Shown here piece after piece: positions 25,501-45,400 of a stretch of 64,000 nt of DNA (its first letter is position 1; each line of letters begins with the position of its first letter). Location of the stretch: positions 2,611,501 through 2,675,500 of the forward strand of contig NC_088310.1 of the NCBI RefSeq assembly GCF_910592395.1. Direction: 5' to 3'. The stretch comes from Lineus longissimus. Taxonomy: Eukaryota; Nemertea; Pilidiophora; Heteronemertea; Lineidae. A program made the position numbers and the translations under genes. Below the pieces are notes generated by a model. It saw only the letters and a program-made list of their open reading frames with translations, did not search any database and was not told where the DNA came from.

Positions 25501-25603
25501 CTTCTGGTCGTGACCAGATGCCACAAGCAGACACCTTATGCCAATACTGTCCACAAGCACGAAATCCTGTCTACTTAAATACAGATTTATTTCGATACAC
25601 TCC
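25501..25603 (-). CDS. Possible internal exon, unidentified
   Basis: A minus-strand acceptor (TTTCTCTCTAG) and a GTAGGT donor bound 103 nt that stay open with peptide ECIEINLYLSRQDF..CLLVASGHDQK, phase 2 to 0. A shorter alternative exon using an internal GGACAG acceptor is also open in another frame, so the reading is ambiguous. Confidence 0.22.
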
Positions 25604-27259
25604 CTAGAGAGAAATGATAAGCATCTCCATAAACAACCAATGACGATTAGTCCATGTGCAACACAACGTGCTCATCAAATGTTGCAGCGTACACACTGCG
25701 ACGTGCTGAGCTACTCTCCCGTTCCTGAGGCTTAGAAAGGGATTGGCTGACACAGCCAACTCATATGAGGTTTGTCAGACGAGATAGATAAAGGCAGACG
25801 GCATGTAATTGTCCTGTTGTCTTATTCAATGAGAGAATGAGTCTATGCGAATGAAGCTCTGATAAAAGTAACCAAGTGATGAAAATGTGTTATCAGCTGA
25901 TTGAACACAGAAGGCCATTTGGTCGCTGAATATTGAGATAACGTCTGGTAGAATACTGCAGAACAATGTGAAGAGCACGCCCTGATGATTGTCGGTTGAC
26001 GTGTAAAGGTAAACACTGCTCATTACCAATCAAGAATGGCCAGTTTCAGCAGATGGTCTCCCTGTTCAGCAGACGATACATCCACACCCAGCTCAAGGCA
26101 CCCAGCTCAACAATGAGAGGGAATGGTCTTCTTCAGGATGCCAGGATGGACCAAACAATCGCCAGGATTTTTAGCCAAGACACGTCTGTTTTAGCGAGAT
26201 TCAGGACATAGTGGGATTTTAGCACATCATGTATCCTTATGAAGCTCTAGAACTTATTTCTTTTCTCTACATGTGTAGCAGATGATCAATCATTCAATCA
26301 ATCATTTAAGTGTGGAGCTTATCTTGTGGCAAAAAACAGCTAGCAGTGAAGCAGACGACAGATCATGTCCAGCTTTCCTACAAGTTTCTCAGAGATTTTC
26401 CCTCTTACCATATCATCTCCAAATCAAGATTGAGAATGCATCGGCAGATGCTCTCCATGTGACGTGATTGATAAATCAATATCATAATTTTAGTCGGGCA
26501 GTTTTCTCAGGAACAACAGCGGCACGAGAAAGGATATTCAGTAGACATTCGCAATTCGAAGCAGACAATCGATCAAAGACACAGTGTTCTTCTCTTTTTT
26601 CTAAGAAATGTAAACTTCTTCTTCCAAAGACTGACAATTTTAAAGTGAAGTACTTCATCATACATCATCGTCAAAAACTAAAATTTTATGACAAGAATGG
26701 TCATTCAGCAAATGTTCACTTTGTCAGCACACAACACATCAATGATTTATTCTTGAGGTTTCACGGACATGTTTCCATGTCTACGAATCAAAAATGAAAA
26801 TTTATTGGCATACGATCTCCACAACATGACATACGTGATCAATCAATCAAACGATATCAGTATTTTTCCCCGAGGTTTCTCAGAAAGGTCAGCGGCAAGA
26901 ATCACAGACCCGCAAGAAAAAGCCAACCTTTGAATGAGGCAAATGACCAATCACCTCATTCGGTAGATGGAGTTTCTTGGAAACACACATCTATGACAAA
27001 AACCTGATGTATAGCCATTTGGATTTTCACCTGATCCTCCCTGGTATTTACAAAATTTGCTCACATTTGAGCTTAAAATGTCAAGACAGATGCCAAGCTC
27101 AGGTATGGATCCATGGAGTGACATCCCTCACCCCTTATTTGAGAAAATACTTTGAAATCAACCTCAGATTTTGGGAAATTGATGAAAATAACCCTTTTTA
27201 TTGGCTCCCTTCTGGATCTGCTCATGAGGCTGTTATTCAAAGAGAAGAGTTCACCATGG

Positions 27260-27770
27260 GCCGCTCCAAAACACTAGGCGTAAGCTAGCCAAGAAGCAGA
27301 TGAAACTGCAAGACATTTACTGCTGTCTGGGGAATCTTGTGAGAGAGAAATAACACCTGGTCCTTGGTGATATGTAGCACTGCTTTCCTTCACATCAAGG
27401 CAAATCGGCAACATTTTTAAGCAGATTTCTTTCACAATTATGCAGCTTTTTACCAATCAAGAATTCCAAATTCCAGCAGAAACTTCTTGCAATATTCGAG
27501 AGTGGCCATGTTTCAGCAGATGCTCACGGTGTGAAGCAGACGGTAGATCAATACCAAAGAGCAGAGATGGCCATGAAGACCTGCCCAACTGTAGTTACCT
27601 TCGAGACAAGGCTTAGATTAGCCAAAGAGCAGGTGGGGCTACATGGCATTTACCATGGTCAGGGGAATATGTTGGAGCAAAACAACACCTGGGTCTTGAG
27701 CGATGGAATAAGGAGGACATATCACCATCATAGACCTAATGGTTTGCTTCTCCGCCTATAACCTACTACT
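27260..27770. repeat. Diverged two-copy duplication, about 320-bp period
   Basis: A block with TAGCCAAGAAGCAG, CATTTACTGC.., GGGGAATCTTG and AACACCTGGTCCTTGG (27285-27365) recurs as TAGCCAAAGAGCAG, CATTTACCATGG, GGGGAATATGTTGG and AACACCTGGGTCTTGA (27610-27700). Related phrases (TTTCAGCAGATG, GAAGCAGACRRTAGATC) recur more loosely from about 26.04 to 27.56 kb. Confidence 0.5.
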
Positions 27771-28139
27771 CTAGATTATCACTGAGATCAGGATCGATAT
27801 CATACAGGCTCGTTAAAAATACTCGTTTGTCACAAGATGTATAGAAAGTGACAACCTCATCGATCGTATTTCAACGCAATAAATCTGAAATTATATGCTG
27901 CAACATCAATAAATTGAATGTAATAGTATATCAATTTTTGTATGACGGATGATTTTCCAAGGACATTCAAGAACCAGGATAAGATCATTGGTTTTGGGAC
28001 ACAAATTAAAGACAGTCATCACCAAAGTTGTATTGTTACACATTTCCTGACAGACGGCTAGAAGGATTTACTTCCATCCATGACTCGCAGAGGTTACCAT
28101 AAGAAAAACTTTAGTATGATAAGAGCCACCTGAAAGCAA

Positions 28140-29387
28140 GTAAGAGAACTAATCTTGCCTGTAGCAGTTCGGCTCAGGTGCTATTTTTCGCTAGTAATTT
28201 ATATTGTAAACATTGCTTGGCTTCTTACAAACTTTGTCAGAACAACATACAACAGGCTTCTAATACTTGATGCAAGTTTATTTTCTTCTGTTCGCAAGTT
28301 GTTTTTGCTCCACCCGAGCTCACCAACAGCATGTGTGATGAAATAAACACATGCTGAGATCCGGGCTGCAACAGTAACCTATTCATAAAGGAATTCACTC
28401 AAAATGCAGTACCAACAAAAATTACATATAAATCACTCCAAAATATAAACCTCTCAAAGACATACTCGGTATCAAGCTGGACTCCAAGGCAATCATTCAC
28501 AGCTCTACCTCCATCATAGCACTGATAGTGTGTTCTGTCAAATGCCCTTCAAATAATTAGAGAGGTCCTTCAAGAAAATTGACATTGCTAGATGAAAGCC
28601 ATTTCTGGATGCTAATAATTTCTCCACTTAGGGACAATTTGAAAGAAGTGGCGTTCGTTGCTATGCTCGGGGACAAGTAGACAAAGCAGCAACCTGTCAT
28701 GACTCCTGTGTTCTCTCACTATAGGTGCTATTGTTGTTATCATCAGTGGGCAAAAATCTCTTTACTTCCCGGTCAATAGTTTGGAAATTAGAAGTGGCTT
28801 GTACACTGCACATTTTGACCAGGTAAAGGAAGACCACTACGAATGTGTATGATTAGGTAAAATCTGAACACCATGGATCTCAAAGACCCCTTTCACCTGA
28901 AACAGTCTGAATGATGTGTGTTGCACGAAGCAATGTTACTTTTGGACTGAAGTTTCAATGGACTCCTCTTCCGACAAAACCTTCATCCCCCACAATCCAC
29001 AACATGCAAACTGGAAACTGTGCCAAAAGCATAACGTCATAAAAATTCATAGACGCAAACCTGCCAATTTCAGGAAAGGAATATTCCGATCTGGCAACAA
29101 ATCATTGAAAATAGACAAGGGAGTTCTATAAAAAGTAACAGAAGATGCAGCTGAGGAAAATTATCTTGTCACAGTCACTGATTTGTACCAACTGAATGAC
29201 CTGAGGGAGTAGCCAGACATAAATGAAAATATCAGTTCTACTGAGATGTCGGGTACGTGATTTATAACCACATCAATCACTTTTATGGTAAACACAAAAA
29301 ACATTGGGGAAAGATTGAGCATATATTTACTACTTTGAACCAATCGCACTGATATGAAATGAGACACTCGCTCATCCAACCAATAGA
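28140..29387. other. Stretch without recognisable gene
   Basis: No splice-bounded exon can be supported on either strand. The 71-codon plus frame at 28916 has no family resemblance or convincing splice sites. Confidence 0.35.
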
Positions 29388-29612
29388 AAAAGAAGCTGAA
29401 GGTCCATTATTAATGGAGAATCGGGCCAAAGAAGAGAAGCTGACAGTTCATTATTGATTGAGAATCTGGCTAAGGACAAGCTGAAGGTCCATTTTTGATG
29501 GAGAATCTGGACAGGAAGAGAAGTCGAGTCCATTACTGATAGAGAATCTGGCTAAAAAGAGAAGCTGAAGGTCCATTATTATCATTATTGATGATGGAGA
29601 AACTGACCTCGC
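29388..29612. repeat. Degenerate tandem array, about 46-bp unit
   Basis: About five imperfect copies of a unit reading GAAGCTGAAGGTCCATTATT then GATGGAGAATCTGGCTAA occur, with internal slippage (ATTATTATCATTATTG) in the last copy. Confidence 0.75.
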
Positions 29613-29734
29613 CCAAGGCTCTCGATGACGATATCACCCTTGCTAGTGTGGCCTGTGTGATGTGTTCACAGTTTCCATCTGATCTCCTATAACATATACA
29701 ACAACTAACACTGTCACTGTTACTGTGACCTACT

Positions 29735-29800
29735 ATACAGGGTGGCCCAGGATTATTTTCCCTGGCACAACTCCTAGACTTCTTTCTGGGCCACCCTGTA
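29735..29800. mobile_element. Short Tc1/mariner-type MITE remnant
   Basis: TACAGGGTGGCCCAG and CTGGGCCACCCTGTA form terminal inverted repeats of a 66-bp fold-back sequence bounded by TA. Ends of this CAGGGTG type are common in mariner-related MITEs. Confidence 0.6.
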
Positions 29801-30085
29801 GCCTAGTCATTAAAACATGATTTCAGGGACGTTTGATGAATTAATGGGTCTTGGCCCTTGGGTGACAAGTGTCATATTCATGCTTCAAATAAATCAGACT
29901 TACCGAGTGCAGCAATCTGATGTTGGGATGAAGTCAGCAGTAAATTAACATGAAACAATGCAAAAGTTGAAGTCAAAAATTTTCATTTCCGGGTTTGATG
30001 TTGTTTTGAAATGACATGTGCTTTGGTTCCAAGAAGAAACGTAACGAGCTTTGTGATTGGTCAAAACTAAAACGATGACAGAGAC

Positions 30086-30225
30086 ATCTAACATCTGAGG
30101 GAAGAACTTGACCAAACCCTCGAGGCTCTCTACCAGCGTGGGTTCGAATCTCACCCAGAAAATTATTTTCCTCCAATTATTTTTCTTTTTCTTTTTTCTT
30201 ATTTTTCTTTCATTTTCTCAATCAA
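30086..30225 (+). mobile_element. tRNA-like SINE fragment with pyrimidine tract
   Basis: GTGGGTTCGAATCTCAC (about 30137-30153) forms a plausible T-arm with box B. No matching acceptor stem or anticodon arm is seen upstream, so it is not an intact tRNA gene. A long TTTTCTTTTT tract follows. Confidence 0.4.
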
Positions 30226-30266
30226 AAACTACCAGAAACAACACTCAACTCATTTGTAATCAAAGG

Positions 30267-30272
30267 TTTATT
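30267..30272 (-). terminator. Possible PEX6 polyadenylation signal
   Basis: The reverse complement reads AATAAA about 700 bp past the PEX6 stop codon. It is the first canonical hexamer noticed downstream, but no cleavage site can be shown. Confidence 0.25.
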
Positions 30273-30968
30273 CACATATTGGATGGCAAGCGATTCAGAG
30301 ATTTATCAACATATCATGAAAGCCATTACAGTTAGTGACACATTCGTAAAAATGAAACAGTCATACGACACATATACACTAACATTTTGTATGGATCCCT
30401 GCAATTTATCTGATATCAAGTATGGATAACTTGTGATAGTGATACTATAGCCAATTAGAGGGCAGTTCTATAATGCACAAATATCATAAATTTTTCTGTA
30501 ATTATCTCATGTATCTACAGCAAAAATACACTAATTAAGCGAATCATAAACTTATCTAAAGCCAGAACACAACGCTAAAGTGAATCATGAACTTATCTAC
30601 AGCAAGAATAGACTGGTAAATTAAATCTTATACTTATCTGAAGCAACAAGATTAAGGTCAACCTACACTGGTAATGAAATCATGACCTTATCTAATGGAA
30701 GAAGATTCAGGTTTATGTTTTACCACTTCTAAAACAGTTGATTGGTTAAAAAACCTATTGATTACACAGTAAATCTTTGCTCTCTATTTCGAAGAGAGTT
30801 ACTAGTCCATAAAATTGTTCGGTGTTGTACCATTTGGATTCTGACATTGTCCCTGGACGCTCATGTCAATGTTTCAGCTCTACTGCCTCAAAGCAGACTT
30901 CTCTGATAGGAACATTGCATTTGAACAAATACATCACAAGTGAGCCACATTCAATGCTCACATAAATC

Positions 30969-39179
<8,211 letters not shown>

Positions 39180-39497
39180 CTTGAAACCGAGTGCTAAACT
39201 ACAGTCATCACAAAACACAAACGAACTGGTCTAAGTAGCATAGCACTTTAAAAGTAATTGAATTTCATTATTTATTATAAATCTATATTTAGTGATAATC
39301 TTATGAATAACAAATCCTGGAACTAATGATAAACAAACATTTGAATAAAAAGTATATTGGACTGTAGCCCTATTTTCCCAGAATGCACTGGATATGTACA
39401 TGCTTCCGTTCTGGCGAATGGAGAAATAAACAGAAACACAAACTGGATTTTATTAGAAGATTGTGTACCTCTTGAGCGTTTCCACATTGTTGAAAGC
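39180..39497. promoter_or_regulatory. PEX6/ERCC2 bidirectional promoter region
   Basis: The 318 bp between the two divergent start codons must hold both 5' UTRs and the core promoters. It contains TTCCCAGAATGC (39375-39386), close to the ZNF143/THAP11 (SBS) element often found in bidirectional animal promoters, and CTTCCG (39403-39408), an ETS-type core. There is no obvious TATA box placed for either gene. Factor assignments are by motif resemblance only. Confidence 0.6.
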
Positions 39498-42400
39498 ATG
39501 AAGTAAGATTCAACATTATCGACTATCTTTAGTGTCTACATTTCATCATTTTTGTTGGATACCACTGCTGCTTTGTGGCGTTTCATTGAAAAATCCGTCA
39601 AACAGTCCTGACAGTCTGACTCTACCAATACAACCATGTACTGTATACAGTCATGTTGTCAGCAGGGTTTACTGTCGTTTCGCTACATTGCCAGTTCGCT
39701 ACCAGTCGTTTCGCTGCATGTGGCGGTCGTTTCGTTACATGGTAGGTCGTTTCGCTACATGGGTGGAGTCGTTTCGCTACATGATGGGTACGGTCGTTTC
39801 GTTACATGGAGGGCGTTTCGCTACATGGGTGGAGTCGTTTCGCGACATGGATGTAGGTCATTTCGCGACATGGATGTAGGTCGTTTCGCTACATTATTCC
39901 CCTATTACTCCCTAAGTTTGTGCTAAACTCCGGGCTAAATATCTGTTGTGAATTTAGGGAAAAAATGCTCGAGTATAGTACAATTACAGATTCGTCTTCG
40001 GGTAATCATCATTATCATCATCATCATCATCATCATCATTATCATCATCATTATTCACGGCGTAGTAACCAAATTTGATTTTTGCCGCATGCAGTTTGAA
40101 CGGGCTAAGTGTGCGGGTGCATGACAAAAGTTTGAAACAAAAACTCGGAAATGTTCTGTTCGTTCCAAAAAAAGTTTGTTATAGGGTAACGAAATAAAAA
40201 CGTAACAAATGTCTACCAATTCAAAGTCCTCCACACTTATTTACAAAAGTAATACTGGCGGTTTTAATTAATATGTAAAGTCGAGGACTTAGTGAGCCCC
40301 CCTCCAATCTGCGTTGAAATGCGTAAGAATGACCCCTGTCAATCAATAATAAAGTACGAACACGGACGACGAGCGAGCCAACGCGAAGGCCTTGCAAAGG
40401 CCTCCAAATCTGCGTTGGAGTGCGTTTGAATGACCCCTGTCAATCAATAATAAAGTACGAACACGGATACGGACGACGAGCGAGCCAACGCGAAGGCCTT
40501 GCAAAGGCCTCCAAATCTGCGTTGGAGTGCGTTTGAATGACCCCTGTCAATCAATAATAAGTACGTATACACGGATAGACGATTGAGCGAGCCAACGCGA
40601 AGGCCTTGCAAAGGCCTCCAAATCTGCGTTGAATGAAGTGCGGTTGAATGACCCCTGTCAATCAATAATAAGTACGTAATTGAGCGAGCCAACGCGAATG
40701 GATGGCTATGAGGTTACTGGTCCATTCAAGTGCGAACAAACTCTCAACAACTGTTCTGTCGTTATCTCCCCGTCGCTGTAATCGTCCCATGCCTTAAAGA
40801 TACGTCTTTGAAGCGCAACGTACTTCTTTCACTGTATTCTGCGCAACTTACCCTCAGAAACCAGCCGTACCTGAAGATGCGCAATTTGCGCTTCTGAATT
40901 CAAGAGGTTGATCAACTGGTAGAAAGGGAGTCCGCTGCGTCCTCCGGCCCGTCTGTTTATCGCGTTATGCCACCCCTCGACGTCATTGTTCGTCCGTATG
41001 GGTGACATGTACACGCTCCAAGAAGTTTCATTCCAGTTCGGATTATCGAACCACGTATTCTCGATGTACGTCACCAATTGCGACAGAGGCTGCGAGGTTG
41101 CCCTTGTTTTCATTACATCGAAAATCTCGCGTATCCTGTCTGCAGGAAGGAATGGTAGGGCCATTAACTTCTTTATGTAGTCGTGGGCATTTCTATCGTT
41201 CGCGTAGGCCGTTTGCAAGCCGAGTTCTTGGACTTTCCGCCAAATTGCTTGGGTCCAGTGGAACAGACATCCTGTGATGTTGATGCCTGGAAATACTCGG
41301 CGGAAAGCCCCCCACATGGCACTTTCAAAGTCAATAACGATGTTATCGACGCGAACCTCTCCGACAATCTCCCTCAACCTTTGCAAGATTGCTTTATAAT
41401 CGCGCTTCTTTCGGCCGGACATCAATGCAAACGCGAGGGGCAACTGTTTAGTGTCTTCCCCACTCTTGACGAAGGCGTTAATAGAGAAAAGCTGTTTGAA
41501 GGGCGACCGGCAAAGTTTAAACGTGGCATCAGCGTACCAGGTCTTTGCTTTACTCAGGAGGTGGATTTGTTCATCTGTTGCGAAGATGAAATGCCGGCGA
41601 TCTCGGACATTGATGTCAGCTTTAAAAAAATTTTCAGCGACGCGGTCCTCTTGGAGCTCAAATTCCAAGTCTGTGGGATCTTGCGGGCGATTCTTCTGGC
41701 GAAAGCGATTAGTTGCTCTGGTTAAGCAGCTCATTTTCGGTAGCGAAGGACATGGGCCTGAGTTCACGTGCTCAAGAAGGACTTCAGTCACAATAGCGGA
41801 TGCTGACTTGTACACGTTTTCGGCGGCTTTTTCTTTCATGGACGCGGTTATCTTGGAGACGACTGCTGCACCTGGTTGTGCTTGATGGTTATGCGCATTT
41901 CTCCCGACAATAAATTGGTCCCCCTTCTGTGTCACCATAGCGCGACACGGATTATGCTTCGGCCGGATCGTGCATTGCCAATCAGTTGTAATATTGTTAT
42001 TACGACGGCGCATAACGTTGTACGTGTAACCGTGGCTGTCAATCAATTTGTTTCTTGACCGTTTAGTCCCGACGTCAACGATTTGAAACGTCAATTCGAA
42101 GTCTTCCGCGGCCGGCGAAATTGAACTAGGTTCCTCAATGGATGATTCATTTATCTCCGGAATTCGTACGTCAGGTCGAAAATTGTATGTCTGATCCCCG
42201 CGTGGTAAAGTCTCGTCTTCGAGCAGTGTGGAGGCATGCGTAGGCGATGGTGGAGTTATGTCCCGGAATAGGTACATACTGACGTTGGCGGTGGGGTCAG
42301 GTGAGGCGGCGGCGGAAATCTCCCGCATAGGTGGCGATGGACTTTCGCATAGTGTAGTAGAGACGTCCATGTCCATCATTGGTGGTGGATTTTCGCGTGG

Positions 42401-45400
42401 CGTAGTGACGTCCGCGGTGCCAGTGGAGTCAGGTGAGTCGTCTATCATGGGTGGTGGACTTTGGCGAAGAGGATTAGTGACGACGTCGGCGGTGGGGTCA
42501 GAGACGGCGGAGATGTCAATCGTTGGCGGTGCCGGTGGGTCAGCAGTAGTCGGACTTGATGTCATCACTTTGCGCTTGCGCTTGTTGGGCTGTTCGTCGT
42601 GGACCAAGGTTCCTTTTCGCTTGTTGTCAACTTTTAGGAGAGGCACAAAATGGCTGGGAGTCCATGTTCCGCGATTAAACGCAGCACTTCCAGAGGACCA
42701 GAGGATGTGAATGGCAGCATTCGTTCCCCTGTTCTTTGAAGTTCGCGGAACAAACGTCGTGCTGAGGCGGCGTACAGCAGGGTCCATATGACCATTCATT
42801 GGCGGATACATGGATACAATCGAGCGGCCGACCACTGAGGCGAGAGCGTGAAAACACCACGCGGAAGATTCGTTGCGTCGGAGGCAGTCAGAACAGGCGT
42901 CATCAAAACTTTGGGTGAGCGCGTCCCATACCGGATCAAAATTCTGTTTGATGTAGAAATCGCGGTGAAGAATTAACTCAATGGCCGTTCTTACGCGCAG
43001 CTCGGGGGTTTTAGAGAGACTCGTATCTCCGCAGAGCGCTACTGATACCGCGTGATAGAGACAATCCCCATCACCAGGAATGCTGACAGGTAGCCTTCTG
43101 ACCCTATAGAACAATATACCAACTTTTTTAGGATTTTAACAAAAAATGGGGCCGGGCGTTTTTCGTAGGGGCGGGCGGGGACGATCACCAACTCTTTTTT
43201 TTATGTGGCCTAACCCAGGCCAGGACGACAAGAACCCCTTGCGCGCCATCAAACCGTATAAGTTTTTTTACCGGCAAACTGTGCTATAATAAATTTGTAG
43301 TCACCACCGGGAATTATAGTAGGGTAAAATAGAGTAAAAATAATGACTCCACCCATATGGCGAAACGACCTACGATGTAGCGATATGACCTACATCCATG
43401 TCGCGAAACGACTCCACCCATGTAGCGAAACGCCCTCCATGTAACGAAACGACCGTACCCATCATGTAGCGAAACGACTCCACCCATGTAGCGAAACGAC
43501 CTACCATGTAACGAAACGACCGCCACATGTAGCGAAACGACTGGTAGCGAACTGGCAATGCAGCAAACAGCCTGATACCGTCAGCAGTATCTGAAAATGC
43601 CAGAAGAGAGGACGTAGGCCTACATCTATACCAATTACCATATATATAGGCCCCTACCTGTTGCCGAGGAGTTCAGTGCATGATGATTGTGCATTGCCAC
43701 TGGCACTGTCGCTCGGTCTGTAGTGAGAAATGACAACCGCCACACACAGTGACACACATACACACGTACACGTGGCGTCCTTCGACATGATCTTACAAGT
43801 AATCAAGTCTGGAGAAGTTTATTTCATATCATTTGCCTTTGTTAGTTAGGGTTTTTTTCTTTCAGGTTGGATATTGATGGTCTCCAAGTTTATTTCCCGT
43901 ATGACTACATCTATCCAGAGCAATTTACCTACATGACAGAACTCAAGCGTTCTCTCGATGCAAAGGGCCACTGTGCTGTCGAGATGCCTTCTGGAACAGG
44001 AAAAACTGTGTCTCTCTTGTCTTTAATCATTGCATATCACATGGTAGGTGTACCAAGAATTTTCTAAGTTGGCTTGGGGTTCAAATTCAATTTTTCATAT
44101 TGATTATACAGCTGAACTCCCTCATGTGTTAAACTGAATTTATGCTTTTGTTTCAGAATAAACCCCTGGAAGTGACAAAGTTGATTTATTGTTCAAGAAC
44201 TGTCCCAGAAATTGAGAAGGTTAGTATTCAAATTGAAGTGCTGAGAGAAGTGCATGTTCATGTATCAGAGCTTGGGTTATATGTATCTACTTCCCAATGA
44301 GTTGATTGGCCCTTCATGTGCATATGATTTTTATTTCAAAAGTAGAATTTTCTTGGATAAATTTGATAAGAACAAGTCTGAAAAAGAGTGTGTTTCATGG
44401 TCATTTTCCCCTCACTGTCAAAGACTTCTTTTAAAAAAACTGGGTCCATTTTTGTCACAAATATTTCAGCTATAATTCATTATCGAGTTTCCAGGTAATT
44501 GAAGAATTGAAGCACTTGTTGGAGTACTACAAAAAGGAAACAGGAAAGGATCCGAACATACTTGGCCTCGCGTTGAGTTCGAGGAAGAATCTCTGTATCA
44601 ATCCAGCTGTAAGTACGAGAAAACTCATGTCATCATCTTGAAAAGCTGGTCACTGAGCCTGAGTATAGGTTCTGCTGTTTGAAAGTGCCTGTTGTGAGAT
44701 TTCATGTTTGACATTTGATTTTGGGTAGTTCGGGGCAAGTTGTAATCATTTTCGATACATGAATGTCCTTTGATTTGGTATTGTCAGTAAATTGAATATT
44801 TTTTTGCCTTTAGGTCATCAAGGAACGTGATGGTAAATCAGTGGATGCCAAATGCCATGCCCTCACAACATCCTTCGTCAGAGCCAGGGCACAGCATGAC
44901 CCCACAGTGGAAGTCTGTAACTATTTTGAGGTATGTTTTACTATTGTTTCAAAGCTGAATAGCTTCATCCCAAATCAACTTAAGAATGCAGTTTGCTTGT
45001 TTCATCAGGGAAAGTTCCACATTTACATGTAGTTGCCAGCTCTTGCTTAAAACTGGTTTATTCATACATTTGTTTGTTAACTAACAGTCCCAAGTTGTTC
45101 CTTCAAACGTTTTACCTGAAATGTCTAATGGTGCAAATGATGATTTTGTCTTTCAGAGATTTGAAACAACAGGGAAAGAGGTTCCACTTCCATCTGGAGT
45201 CTACAGCTTGGTGAGTACAAAAATGGTGAAAGAAATTTGGCTTTTGATGCCTTGAAAAGTCTTTGTCTCTTCTTTGCGCCATGAAAATTTTCAACTTAAC
45301 GTCATGTCGAATGTATGAGATGTTGGCATCATCAATAGTGCCGATGTATTGAACCAGGGGAGTGGGTCATGTTTCATTCAGTGATGAATAAATCCCTCGT

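Larger units (their letters stand above)
39666..43579 (-). mobile_element. Mutator-like element (MULE) in ERCC2 intron 1
   Basis: A 3914-bp element has about 230-bp terminal inverted repeats, GGT ends, an 8-bp target duplication and a MULE transposase frame on the minus strand. From its left end it holds the left inverted repeat, an ATC microsatellite, a 0.4-kb tandem array, the transposase frame, a short GC-rich leader and the right inverted repeat. Without it, ERCC2 intron 1 would be about 440 bp. The transposase runs toward the PEX6/ERCC2 promoter, antisense to ERCC2. The inverted repeats still match closely, so the insertion is fairly young. Confidence 0.92.

Noticed and set aside
28916-29131. 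71-codon plus-strand open frame
   Set aside because: Looks mildly protein-like but has no convincing splice or start signals and no recognisable family.
30137-30153. tRNA gene suggested by a T-arm with GGTTCGAATCTC
   Set aside because: No matching acceptor stem, D-arm or anticodon arm lies upstream at tRNA distance; kept as a SINE-like fragment.
39636-39926. Open frames rich in SFRYM/RFATW repeats at both MULE ends
   Set aside because: They are translations of the 21-bp sub-repeats in the inverted repeats, not proteins.
40837-40848. GTAAGT in the transposase as a splice donor for a last exon
   Set aside because: The frame continues past the following TGA into a conserved C-terminus without splicing, so a nonsense change is the simpler reading.
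42228-42710. 160-codon plus-strand open frame
   Set aside because: Antisense shadow of the Pro/Ser-rich linker of the transposase.
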